Position numbers and translations under genes: made by a program
Notes under the pieces: model-generated
Told to the model about the DNA's origin: nothing
What the model saw: the letters and a program-made list of their open reading frames with translations, nothing else
The model's database searches: none
DNA from: Bacillota bacterium
GTDB lineage: Bacteria > Bacillota > Clostridia > Oscillospirales > Ruminococcaceae
Length of the DNA: 20,715 nucleotides
Direction of reading: 5' to 3'
Assembly (NCBI GenBank): GCA_023429685.1
Contig: JAEZDF010000006.1
Location: 1 to 20,715, forward strand
Part shown: piece by piece, positions 14,824 through 20,715 of the stretch
Position numbering within the stretch: position 1 is the first letter of the stretch
Layout: each line of letters starts with the position of its first letter

Positions 14824-15702
14824 TCATTCAGGTAGCTTGGGTAGCGTGATCTCTGTAAGGGGCGGGTGGGAGGTAAGGTAGGCGGCCTTTTCTGTCGACA
14901 GCCGCTGCTCTATCTGCTTGCGGTCGGGGCGCGCGGGCTGTGTGACCATCTCCTGCGCCGGAGCGTCAAGCTCGCTCTCGCACGGCGGCAGGGTCAGCGC
15001 ATACGCACTCGGTTCTTCGAGAAGACCGCCCCAGCGGTGGTCGGTCTTCATCTGCTCGTCGCTCTTTAAAAAGTAGCGGTAGCGCAATACCGCGCCCCGT
15101 ATCACGTTGTCCTCCAGCTGGGGGTCGGCGTGGTACCACTGCCCGTCAAGGCACACCATCGCCCACGCGTGGTCGACCAGCACCCCGTCCACCGAGTAGG
15201 TAAGCCCCGGCACATACAGCGCGTCAAAGCCCATGCGGTCGCACAGGGTCACAAATGCGGCGGTGTAGTCCTCGCACGAGCCGATGCCAAACAGCAACGG
15301 GCTGATGCTGCGCAGCTCCATTGCAGTGGGCAGGTTGTCGGGGTCGCCCCGATACCGCCAGATGTCGGTGCCCACCGGCTCGTTAAAGAACGCGGTGTGT
15401 ATTACAAGATGGCGGTAAACGGCGGCGAGCTTTTCGTAATCGGTCATGCCTGGGGTGAGAATGCCGGATAGCGTGTCGTCGATGACCGAGCAGAGGTAGT
15501 AGTTCTGGATGTGGGATAGCCCGCTGAGGTCGGGCAAGGCAACCTGCGACGAACCCGCGTCCGACGATGTCTTGGGCGGGGGCAAAGGGCTTGCGGCAGG
15601 AGCGGACGCGTCGCCCTGAACGGGTTTAACCGTCGCAAGCGTTTTTGGCACGCAGGCACAAAGTGCAAGGGCTAAGATAAAAGTAAGTACAATTCGTTGC
15701 AT
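14824..15702 (-). CDS. Transglutaminase-like lipoprotein
   Basis: This 292-aa protein starts with a lipoprotein signal peptide; the lipobox is probably LCAC, giving lipidated Cys17. A Pro/Ala/Ser-rich linker (about 30-55) follows. The core is a transglutaminase-like (papain-fold) domain: GSCEDYTAAF holds the catalytic Cys143, VDHAWAMV the His178 and WYHADPQLED the Asp193. The region before it (DYEKLAAVYRHLVIHTAF) is the usual lead-in helix. The C-terminal 60 residues are charged and unassigned. It should sit outside the cytoplasmic membrane and may act as a peptidase or amidase on the cell wall or on a surface protein. AGGGAG lies 5 bases before the ATG. It is transcribed away from the arsR-type gene and appears to be a single-gene unit with a strong terminator. 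Confidence 0.86.
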   Translation of the reverse strand: MQRIVLTFILALALCACVPKTLATVKPVQGDASAPAASPLPPPKTSSDAGSSQVALPDLSGLSHIQNYYLCSVIDDTLSGILTPGMTDYEKLAAVYRHLVIHTAFFNEPVGTDIWRYRGDPDNLPTAMELRSISPLLFGIGSCEDYTAAFVTLCDRMGFDALYVPGLTYSVDGVLVDHAWAMVCLDGQWYHADPQLEDNVIRGAVLRYRYFLKSDEQMKTDHRWGGLLEEPSAYALTLPPCESELDAPAQEMVTQPARPDRKQIEQRLSTEKAAYLTSHPPLTEITLPKLPE

Positions 15703-15735
15703 GAATGCTCCCTGATAATAATATCAAATTAACTT

Positions 15736-15807
15736 ATAATGTCTACGAAAAAATCTCCATAAAAGCCATAAACGCAAGCATTTATGAAGATTTTGTTCGG
15801 ACATTAT
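15736..15807. promoter_or_regulatory. Long imperfect palindrome in the divergent intergenic region
   Basis: The arms 15736-15763 and 15781-15807 begin and end with ATAATGTC/GACATTAT and AAATCT-CATAAA/TTTATG-AGATTT, separated by a 17-base loop. The loop repeats CCATAAA, so TTTATG at 15781 can pair with either of two CATAAA copies (15758 or 15767). A TATACT that could be a -10 follows at 15822. It may be an operator for the ArsR-type protein or an RNA switch; the role is inferred. Confidence 0.5.
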
Positions 15808-15879
15808 TGAAGTTATTTAGCTATACTTAAGAGCGCGGCAGCACGCCGCAGGGAAATGACTATGGGAGGGGTGGACATC

Positions 15880-16203
15880 GTGACGCAGACCGACCTAGAA
15901 ACGGTGCGCGCACTCAAGGCACTGGCGGATGAAACGCGGTTTGAGATCGTGCGCATGCTATGCAGTCAGCCGATGTGCGGCGGCGACCTGCTTGAGCGGT
16001 TTTCCATCACCCAGCCAACGCTTTCTTACCACATTAAGATTCTGACCGATTCGGGGCTTGTGCTGGGTACAAAGGAAGGCGCGTTTATACGTTACAGCCT
16101 AAACCGAGCCTACTTTACCCAGGTGCGCAACCGATTTTGCGGCTTTTGCGAGCCGGAGGAACCAGACGGCGCACACGGCGACCCGACCGAACAAACCAAT
16201 TGA
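15880..16203 (+). CDS. ArsR-type winged-helix repressor with C-terminal CGFC
   Basis: This 107-aa ArsR/SmtB-family regulator has ALKALADETRFEIVRML at residues 11-27, the recognition helix region ITQPTLSYHIKIL at 43-55 and the wing around GTKEGAFIRYSL (63-74). The ELCVCDL metal site of classical ArsR is not present; C28 and C33 lie near that helix, and CGFC (87-90) sits in an unusual acidic tail. The sensor site may therefore be redox-active or bind a soft metal or arsenical. I set the start at GTG 15880, about 9 bases after GGGAGGGG; an upstream ATG at 15856 lies before that ribosome site. The thioredoxin gene begins 29 bases later, so it likely controls the four-gene group. Confidence 0.85.
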   Translation: MTQTDLETVRALKALADETRFEIVRMLCSQPMCGGDLLERFSITQPTLSYHIKILTDSGLVLGTKEGAFIRYSLNRAYFTQVRNRFCGFCEPEEPDGAHGDPTEQTN

Positions 16204-16232
16204 CGCACTACAGAAAGGAACGAGTACGAAGT

Positions 16233-16919
16233 ATGGACAACGAGAACAAGAAGAGCCCAAACAAGCAACTGATCATTCGGATTTTGGTGCCGGTGTTGCT
16301 GGTGTGTATCGTCGCGGGCGTGTGGCTTGCAAAGAACTGGAGCGACACGAGGGACGCGCTGACCGACAACAAGGGTGCGTCCAGTCAGGATGTTTCTGCG
16401 GCCAACGGCGAGGAAGACGACGAAGTGGCAGATTGTTGCGTTTCGCCGCCGCAGGAAGCCCTAGACGGGCTGGAACAGAGCGAAGCCGACCCGTCTGGCA
16501 CCGATGAAATCACCGCCGAAGACGCATCGATATCGGTGGGGGATGACTTTGACCTTACAAGGCTGACAGGCTACGGCGTGCCGGTTATCATCAAGTTCGG
16601 TGCCACGTGGTGCGGACCATGTCAGGCGTTTGCGCCCATCCTCGAAGAGGTGCATGCCGAGATGCAGGGCAGGGCGATTATAAAGGACGTTGACATTGAT
16701 AAGTACGGCGACATTACAAGGCAGTTCCCCGTTAGCGTGGTGCCTACTATGGTGCTGATTGACAGCGACGGCAAGCCTTACACCCCAGAAGAACCAAACC
16801 GAATGCTTAAATTCTATAACCACAAGGATACGGGCGAGCATGTCTACACCACGCTGGAGGGCGTTATGAACAAGGAACAGCTGATCGCCCTGCTTGTGGA
16901 TATGGGGATGGCGCAGTAA
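16233..16919 (+). CDS. Membrane-anchored thioredoxin-like protein
   Basis: This 228-aa protein has one N-terminal membrane helix (about 13-33) after a basic start, an acidic linker (about 36-100) and a thioredoxin domain to the end. The active site WCGPC is at 126-130 and the cis-proline is Pro171 in SVVPTMV. The N-terminus is expected inside and the domain outside. A vicinal Cys pair (C68-C69, in VADCCV) lies in the linker. After the SDGK turn the chain has an insertion of about 25 residues (183-208, with KFYNHKDTGEHVY) not found in plain thioredoxins. The ATG at 16233 follows AGAAAGGAA; a longer frame would overlap arsR. Its likely partner is the CcdA-like protein, which would keep it reduced. 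Confidence 0.88.
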   Translation: MDNENKKSPNKQLIIRILVPVLLVCIVAGVWLAKNWSDTRDALTDNKGASSQDVSAANGEEDDEVADCCVSPPQEALDGLEQSEADPSGTDEITAEDASISVGDDFDLTRLTGYGVPVIIKFGATWCGPCQAFAPILEEVHAEMQGRAIIKDVDIDKYGDITRQFPVSVVPTMVLIDSDGKPYTPEEPNRMLKFYNHKDTGEHVYTTLEGVMNKEQLIALLVDMGMAQ

Positions 16920-17066
16920 ATGCCCAGACAACATAAGCAGTCATTCTAAGGACAAGATAAGACAGGTAAAGACATCCTGATACAGTCAGGCAACGGATAA
17001 TAATCATATAAACGGCGGGGTGGCTGCGGTTTGCGCACGACCCGCCCGAAAGGGATGGATACGACC

Positions 17067-17768
17067 ATGGATGCAATCATTAACGGATGGCTGGAGCCGG
17101 TTTCTGCCATAATGCTCGAAAGCGTGTGGCTTGCGCCTGTGCTTGCGCTGTTTGCGGGGGTGCTTACCTCGTTTTCGCCCTGCTGTCTCTCCAGCGTGCC
17201 CCTTGTTATCGGCTATGTGGGCGGGGTGGGTGACCACAACGCAAAGCGCTCGTTTTTATACTCGCTGGTGTTCTCGGGTGGTATGGCGATTACCTATACC
17301 TCCCTTGCGGTGGCGGCGTCGCTGCTGGGCAGGCTGATGAGTGGCGCGGGCAAATGGTGGTATGTGGTGCTGGGTATCTTGATGCTGCTGATGGCGCTGC
17401 AGACCTGGGGCGTGTTTCAGTTCATGCCCTCGACCAATGCGCTGGCAAAGAACAAGAAGCGCGGTGCTTTGGGCGCATTGCTTGCGGGCATTTTGGCGGG
17501 GCTGTTTTCGTCGCCCTGTGCCACCCCCGTGCTGGTAACGCTGCTTGCGGTGGTCATGCAAAAAGGTAGCTTTGTGTGGGGCGTGATGCTGCTGCTCTTG
17601 TACTCGATCGGACACAGCACGCTGGTGCTGATTGCGGGAACCTCGGTGGGGTTTGTAAAAAGACTTTCGGCAAGCCCGAAGTACGGCGCAGCCAGCCGTG
17701 TGCTGAGCATTGTGCTGGGCGTTGCGATGGTGCTGCTGGCAGTGTATATGTTCTACATCGCGTTTTAG
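17067..17768 (+). CDS. CcdA/DsbD-type transmembrane thiol electron carrier
   Basis: This 233-aa membrane protein with six hydrophobic segments belongs to the CcdA/DsbD-beta family. The paired redox cysteines appear in TSFSPCCLSSVPLVIGYV (near C39/C40) and FSSPCATPVLVTLL (C151), each preceded by the family's SP. The family moves reducing equivalents from cytoplasmic thioredoxin across the membrane to outer thiol proteins. The ATG at 17067 is taken because AAAGGGA lies about 12 bases before it; another ATG at 17055 overlaps that site. It begins 147 bases after the thioredoxin gene. That gap holds a short GGCGGG(G)T/ACCCGCC stem ending about 20 bases before the start, but no clear terminator or promoter. 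No cytochrome c maturation genes are nearby. Confidence 0.88.
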   Translation: MDAIINGWLEPVSAIMLESVWLAPVLALFAGVLTSFSPCCLSSVPLVIGYVGGVGDHNAKRSFLYSLVFSGGMAITYTSLAVAASLLGRLMSGAGKWWYVVLGILMLLMALQTWGVFQFMPSTNALAKNKKRGALGALLAGILAGLFSSPCATPVLVTLLAVVMQKGSFVWGVMLLLLYSIGHSTLVLIAGTSVGFVKRLSASPKYGAASRVLSIVLGVAMVLLAVYMFYIAF

Positions 17769-17808
17769 TAACTAAAGCGGAGTTTATAACAGCATGGGAG
17801 GACGAAAG

Positions 17809-18165
17809 ATGAGCGGCTTGTTTGTTTGCTACCCCAAATGCACCACCTGCCAAAAGGCAAAACGGTGGCTGGATGAGCACGGTATTTCGTACACCGAGCG
17901 AAACATCAAGGAGCACAAACCGACCGAGCAGGAGCTACGCACGTGGCATGAAAAGAGCGGTCTGCCCCTCAAACGCTTTTTTAACACCAGCGGGCTCTTG
18001 TACCGCGAGGGCAATGTTGCGCAGCGGCTTGCGACCATGAGCGAGGAGGAGCAGCTTACCCTGCTAGCCTCGGACGGGATGATGGTAAAGCGACCGATCT
18101 TCGTGACGGAGGGTGCGGTTTTGGTCGGCTTTCGCGAGAGCGAGTGGGCGCAGGTGCTGAGTTAA
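17809..18165 (+). CDS. ArsC/Spx-like thioredoxin-fold protein
   Basis: This 118-aa protein has the ArsC/Spx/YffB fold of the glutaredoxin superfamily: YPKCTTCQKAKRWL (about 8-21) with a CxxC pair, then the helix-rich insert and VKRPIFV with the family's Arg-Pro. The length fits the ArsC/YffB class. The usual arsenate reductase triad of Arg residues cannot be assigned with confidence, so arsenate reductase, a Spx-like regulator or a thiol oxidoreductase all remain possible. GGAGGACG lies 6-8 bases before ATG 17809; an upstream ATG at 17794 overlaps that site. It ends the redox cluster; a bidirectional terminator stands about 100 bases downstream. Confidence 0.85.
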   Translation: MSGLFVCYPKCTTCQKAKRWLDEHGISYTERNIKEHKPTEQELRTWHEKSGLPLKRFFNTSGLLYREGNVAQRLATMSEEEQLTLLASDGMMVKRPIFVTEGAVLVGFRESEWAQVLS

Positions 18166-18264
18166 CGGTGACGAGTGCGTCACTCGGATACGTCAGCTTG
18201 CAATTGAATACTTGACTTCAAGGGGTATAAACTTGCCAAATGCCTTGAAATAAGCGGGGAAAAA

Positions 18265-18453
18265 TTAAGAAGCTTCAAAAAAGAGATCATCTCCTTTTTG
18301 AAGCTTCTTTTTGTGTGCGGTGCGGTCATATGCCTTTGGGTCTTGCGGCTTGCGGGTTACGGGGTTGAGTGCGCCCCATGTCGCGCGTTTTTCTTTGTTG
18401 CGTTTTTCGCGCTCTTTTTTGGACAGCTTTTCGTACGGTACAAAGCGGTTCAT
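18265..18453 (-). CDS. Small basic protein of 62 aa (conserved-looking, unknown role)
   Basis: This short gene has the start ATG at 18453 with GGAGG 7 bases upstream. The protein opens with MNRFVPYEKLSKKEREKRNK and continues with the pattern RATWGALNPVTRKPQDPKAYDRTAHKK. That resembles a small family I recall in Firmicutes with a TWG-NPVT-K-YxRKK core; its function is not known to me. It is highly charged and likely soluble, perhaps nucleic-acid-associated; that is a guess from composition. Its stop is TAA, and the DNA for the final residues (KKLQKGDDLFFEAS) forms the terminator stem. A longer frame from 18591 would read back through the MerR terminator and is not supported. Confidence 0.72.
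   Translation of the reverse strand: MNRFVPYEKLSKKEREKRNKEKRATWGALNPVTRKPQDPKAYDRTAHKKKLQKGDDLFFEAS
18268..18312. terminator. Bidirectional terminator, overlapping the small - strand gene
   Basis: AGAAGCTTCAAAAA (18268-18281) pairs with TTTTTGAAGCTTCT (18295-18308), and the loop can add GAGAT/ATCTC. TTTTTG follows on the + strand, and TTAATTTTT on the - strand. It would end transcription from the redox cluster and from the 62-aa gene. Most of the stem is inside that gene's last codons. Confidence 0.85.
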
Positions 18454-18472
18454 CGTAATCCTCCATGTATTT

Positions 18473-18510
18473 TTATTTATAAAATGGGGCTGATGCTGCA
18501 TCAGCCCCAT
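18473..18510 (-). terminator. Terminator of the MerR-type gene
   Basis: A perfect 12-bp stem (ATGGGGCTGATG with CATCAGCCCCAT, 3-base loop) at 18484-18510 is followed on the - strand by TTTATAAATAAAAA. It starts 52 bases after the stop of the regulator gene and separates it from the 62-aa gene. Confidence 0.7.
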
Positions 18511-18562
18511 CATGATAACACGGCGGCTGCCAAAATGCAACCTGCCGCATCGGGGCTTATGG

Positions 18563-19297
18563 CTACTTACAGTATGCCGCAAACGCGTCACTCATAAACT
18601 GCGCAAGCCCTTGGGCGCGCTTGTCGATGTTTTTGGTAAACCGCTCGTCGGCGATGTACATCTCGCCAAGACTAGCGAGCATCTCCTTGGGGCAGTCATA
18701 GAAGTTTTTGCTGATGTGCGCCTGCCAGTCGGCGACCAGCTGTTGCACGGCGGGTGACGCGGGGTCGTTGCCCATCTGTGCGACAAAGCCGTCGTAGATT
18801 TCCTCAGCCTCGGCGTTAATACGCGCCCAGTCCTCTTTGTTGTAGGACGAGGTGCGTTTTGCACTCTGCTTGTAGGCATCGGTTGCTCCCCAACGATGCT
18901 TTGCCTCGTCGGCGTACTGCTTTTGCGCCTGCTCAATCTCGGTCATATCAAACTCTTTAAAGCTCATGGTTTTCTCTCCTTTTAAGGTGGTGTCCACCAG
19001 GGCAATCAGACGCTCGAGCCGCTCGCGTTTTAGCAGTAGCAGCTCTTTGTGTGAGCGCATTGCCCGGTGTCGGTCGAAGGAGGGATTGTCAAGAATCTCG
19101 CGGATCTCCGAGAGGGGAAAATCCAGCTCACGAAAAAACAGAATCTGCTGCAGGCGGGCAAGTGCTGCATCGTCATACAGGCGGTAGCCCGCTTCGGTTG
19201 TGTCGCTGGGGTGCAGCAGACCGATTTGGTCGTAGTAGTGGAGCGTGCGCACGCTCACACCCGCCGCTGCCGCCACCTCGTGCACCGTTTGATTCAT
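18563..19297 (-). CDS. TipA-type MerR transcriptional regulator
   Basis: This 244-aa protein has a MerR DNA-binding domain at residues 1-70 (VHEVAAAAGVSVRTLHYYDQIGLL, GYRLYDDAALARLQQILFFRELDFPLSEI). A coiled-coil helix (about 75-108) with MRSHKELLLLKRERLERLI follows, and a TipAS drug-binding domain runs from about 112 to the end (QYADEAKHRWGATDAYKQS, then WQAHISKNFYDCPKEML and YIADERFTKNID). TipA proteins bind thiopeptide or other hydrophobic compounds and switch on their own and target promoters. The start is ATG 19297 with AAAGGAAG 8 bases upstream; the GTG at 19306 would overlap that site. Its own promoter carries the MerR-type layout (see 19322-19352). No obvious transporter gene is adjacent, so the targets are unknown. 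Confidence 0.93.
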   Translation of the reverse strand: MNQTVHEVAAAAGVSVRTLHYYDQIGLLHPSDTTEAGYRLYDDAALARLQQILFFRELDFPLSEIREILDNPSFDRHRAMRSHKELLLLKRERLERLIALVDTTLKGEKTMSFKEFDMTEIEQAQKQYADEAKHRWGATDAYKQSAKRTSSYNKEDWARINAEAEEIYDGFVAQMGNDPASPAVQQLVADWQAHISKNFYDCPKEMLASLGEMYIADERFTKNIDKRAQGLAQFMSDAFAAYCK

Positions 19298-19321
19298 AAC
19301 CGTCACTTCCTTTCAAAACAC

Positions 19322-19352
19322 AGTATAGACTATGACGCAACGTGAGAGTCAA
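19322..19352 (-). promoter_or_regulatory. MerR-type promoter and operator of the TipA-like gene
   Basis: On the - strand TTGACT (19352-19347) and TATACT (19327-19322) are 19 bases apart, the over-long spacing typical of MerR-controlled promoters. A dyad covers the spacer: GACT-T-ACG...CGT-A-AGTC (19328-19350, centred at 19339). The predicted RNA start is near 19315, right at the ribosome site, so the leader is very short. This strongly suggests self-regulation. Confidence 0.82.
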
Positions 19353-19401
19353 GGGGGATGTTTATATTTTTTTATAGAAGTCTTCATTGTGGCAATAGTA
19401 T

Positions 19402-19442
19402 AAACCAAAAACGGTACGGATGCAAAGCATCCATACCGTTTT
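19402..19442 (-). terminator. Terminator of serA
   Basis: AAAACGGTA-GGATGC pairs with GCATCC-TACCGTTTT with one C/A mismatch and an AAA loop (19408-19442). On the - strand TTTTTGGTTTA follows. It lies 18 bases after the serA stop. Confidence 0.8.
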
Positions 19443-19459
19443 GTATTGTTAAATAGTAG

Positions 19460-20626
19460 TTACTTATAAAGCGAAACGCGGATAATGCCTTCAATCTCCG
19501 TAAGCTTTGCGGCAGTCTTTTCGTCGAAGTCGCCGCTGATGTCCAGCAGGGTGTAGGCGGTGTCTTTCTTAGACTTGTTGGTCAGGTTGTCGATGTTAAT
19601 CCCAAGCTGCGCCATCGCCGTGGTGATAGAGGAGATCATGTTTGGGATGTTCTTGTGAATCACGCCCACACGAACGGGGGTGGAGCGGGGCATCTCGACA
19701 TTCGGCAGGTTCACCGAGTTGCGGATGTTGCCGTTTTCGAGGTAATCAATCAGCTCGTCGGCTGCCATGCGCGCGCAATTGTCCTCCGACTCGGGGGTGG
19801 AGGCGCCAAGGTGGGGGATGCTCAGCACGCCGGGGTGACCGATCATCTCGGCGGTGGGGAAGTCGGTAACGTAAACGCGCACCAGCTTTTCGCCGAGTGC
19901 CGCAAGCATATCGTCGGTGGCAACCAGCTCGCCGCGCGAGAAGTTCAGGATGCGAACACCGTGCTTCATGCGCTCGATGGCGGCAGAGTTCACCATGCCC
20001 TTTGTCTCGGGGGTAAGGGGAACGTGCAGGGTGATGTAGTCGCAGTTCTCGTAGATCTCGCCAAGGCTCTTGGCGTGGCACACGCTGCGCGAAAGTCCCC
20101 AAGCGGCATCTACCGATAGATAGGGGTCGTAGCCGTAAACCTGCATGCCGAGCTGCTCGGCGGCGTTGGCAACCAAGATACCGATTGCCCCAAGCCCGAT
20201 AACGCCAAGCTTCTTGCCAGCGATTTCGGGACCCACGAACATGCCCTTGCCCTTTTCAACCTGCTTCGAGATATCGCCGTCCGCCTCTGTTAAGGTCTGC
20301 ACCCACTGCATTGCGGGGAAGATTTTACGCGAGGAGAGCAGCAGTGCGGCAAGCACAAGCTCCTTTACGGCGTTTGCGTTTGCGCCGGGGGTATTAAACA
20401 CGGCAATGCCCAGTTCGGTGCATTTTTCGGTGGGGATATTGTTGGTACCGGCGCCCGCTCTGGCAATCGCCTTTAGGCTTGCGGGCAGCGCCATCTCGTG
20501 CATTGATGCCGAACGCACCAGCACGGCGTCGGGGTGTTCCATCACGTCCGCAACGCGGTATTTCGCGCCGTCAAAGCGGTCAGTGGCAACGGGCGAGATC
20601 TTATTGAGCGTCTGAATGTTATACAT
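19460..20626 (-). CDS. serA: D-3-phosphoglycerate dehydrogenase (short form with ACT domain)
   Basis: This 388-aa enzyme oxidises 3-phosphoglycerate to 3-phosphohydroxypyruvate with NAD+, the first step of serine synthesis. The NAD-binding motif GVIGLGAIG is at 141-149 with the acidic partner in YGYDPY (164-169). The catalytic region has NFSRGELV (Arg231) and IPHLGAST (His272), with a Glu near 260. A C-terminal ACT domain (about 318-388: VGVIHKNIPNMISSI... EGIIRVSLYK) is the expected serine-binding regulatory part. The length fits the short forms without the extra intervening domain. The ATG shares one base with the serC stop (TGATG), so the two genes are translationally coupled; GAGGAGG lies inside the end of serC. 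Confidence 0.95.
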   Translation of the reverse strand: MYNIQTLNKISPVATDRFDGAKYRVADVMEHPDAVLVRSASMHEMALPASLKAIARAGAGTNNIPTEKCTELGIAVFNTPGANANAVKELVLAALLLSSRKIFPAMQWVQTLTEADGDISKQVEKGKGMFVGPEIAGKKLGVIGLGAIGILVANAAEQLGMQVYGYDPYLSVDAAWGLSRSVCHAKSLGEIYENCDYITLHVPLTPETKGMVNSAAIERMKHGVRILNFSRGELVATDDMLAALGEKLVRVYVTDFPTAEMIGHPGVLSIPHLGASTPESEDNCARMAADELIDYLENGNIRNSVNLPNVEMPRSTPVRVGVIHKNIPNMISSITTAMAQLGINIDNLTNKSKKDTAYTLLDISGDFDEKTAAKLTEIEGIIRVSLYK

Positions 20627-20715
20627 CAGGCGTTTTCCTCCTCAAACTTCTTCATAAACGCGACGAGCGCCTCTACGCCCGCGATGGGCATTGCGTTGTA
20701 GATCGAAGCGCGCAT
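20626..20715 (-). CDS. serC: Phosphoserine aminotransferase, C-terminal end (cut by window)
   Basis: Reading in on the - strand from the window edge, the frame gives 29 residues (MRASIYNAMPIAGVEALV..., then KKFEEENA) and a TGA stop. RASIYNAMP and the following VEALVAFMKKFE match the C-terminus of SerC, which makes phosphoserine from phosphohydroxypyruvate. The stop overlaps the serA start by one base, and the pair is a serine-synthesis operon. The first codon shown is internal to the gene. SerC is the best match from this short tail. Confidence 0.85.
   Translation of the reverse strand: MRASIYNAMPIAGVEALVAFMKKFEEENA

Noticed and set aside
18298..18597. 99-codon + strand frame opposite the small 62-aa gene
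   Set aside because: It starts inside a terminator stem, lacks a ribosome site and reads through a second terminator; its hydrophobic look comes from the Lys/Arg-rich opposite strand.

Overview
The window looks like a chromosomal piece of an anaerobic, fairly GC-rich Clostridia bacterium, most likely Oscillospirales/Ruminococcaceae-like. The reasons are an Hnd-type NAD(P)-linked [FeFe] hydrogenase operon, strong AGGAGG-type ribosome binding sites, a DUF896 (YnzC-like) protein, a TipA-type MerR regulator, and intergenic palindromes starting CGTAGGG. I see no tRNA, rRNA, IS element, phage gene or CRISPR array. The genus is inference.

Region 1 (36-5186, + strand) is a hydrogenase operon: hndA, a stand-alone GHKL ATPase, hndB, hndC and hndD, closed by a GCAA-loop terminator. 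HndA, HndB and HndC form an NADH:flavin/Fe-S module, and HndD carries the H-cluster. Together they should couple NAD(H) and probably ferredoxin to H2 in the cytoplasm. Region 2 (5275-7351) holds a chloramphenicol-acetyltransferase-fold protein whose catalytic His is replaced by Glu. A 191-bp tandem duplication of the end of that gene follows, then a rhomboid-fold membrane protein without the protease motif.

Region 3 (7400-11946) has two tandem MATE transporters of equal length, both with TTG starts, then a DUF896 protein, a membrane-anchored PEBP-family protein and an MgtC-like membrane protein. Region 4 (12040-14278) is a likely operon of an AraC/GyrI-like regulator, a DUF3788 protein and a GNAT acetyltransferase. 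Region 5 (14279-14823) has no gene and is packed with 115-bp tandem repeats and short palindromes.

Region 6 runs outwards from a palindrome-bearing intergenic stretch. On the - strand is a transglutaminase-like lipoprotein. On the + strand is a four-gene thiol-redox cluster: an ArsR-type repressor, a membrane-tethered thioredoxin, a CcdA-like electron carrier and an ArsC/Spx-like protein. The cluster suggests regulated export of reducing power across the membrane, and it is the best candidate here for a little-described system.

Region 7 (18265-20715, - strand) has a 62-aa conserved-looking protein whose last codons form a bidirectional terminator, a TipA-type MerR regulator with a textbook 19-bp-spacer promoter and dyad, and serA preceded by the end of serC (serine biosynthesis, one-base overlap).
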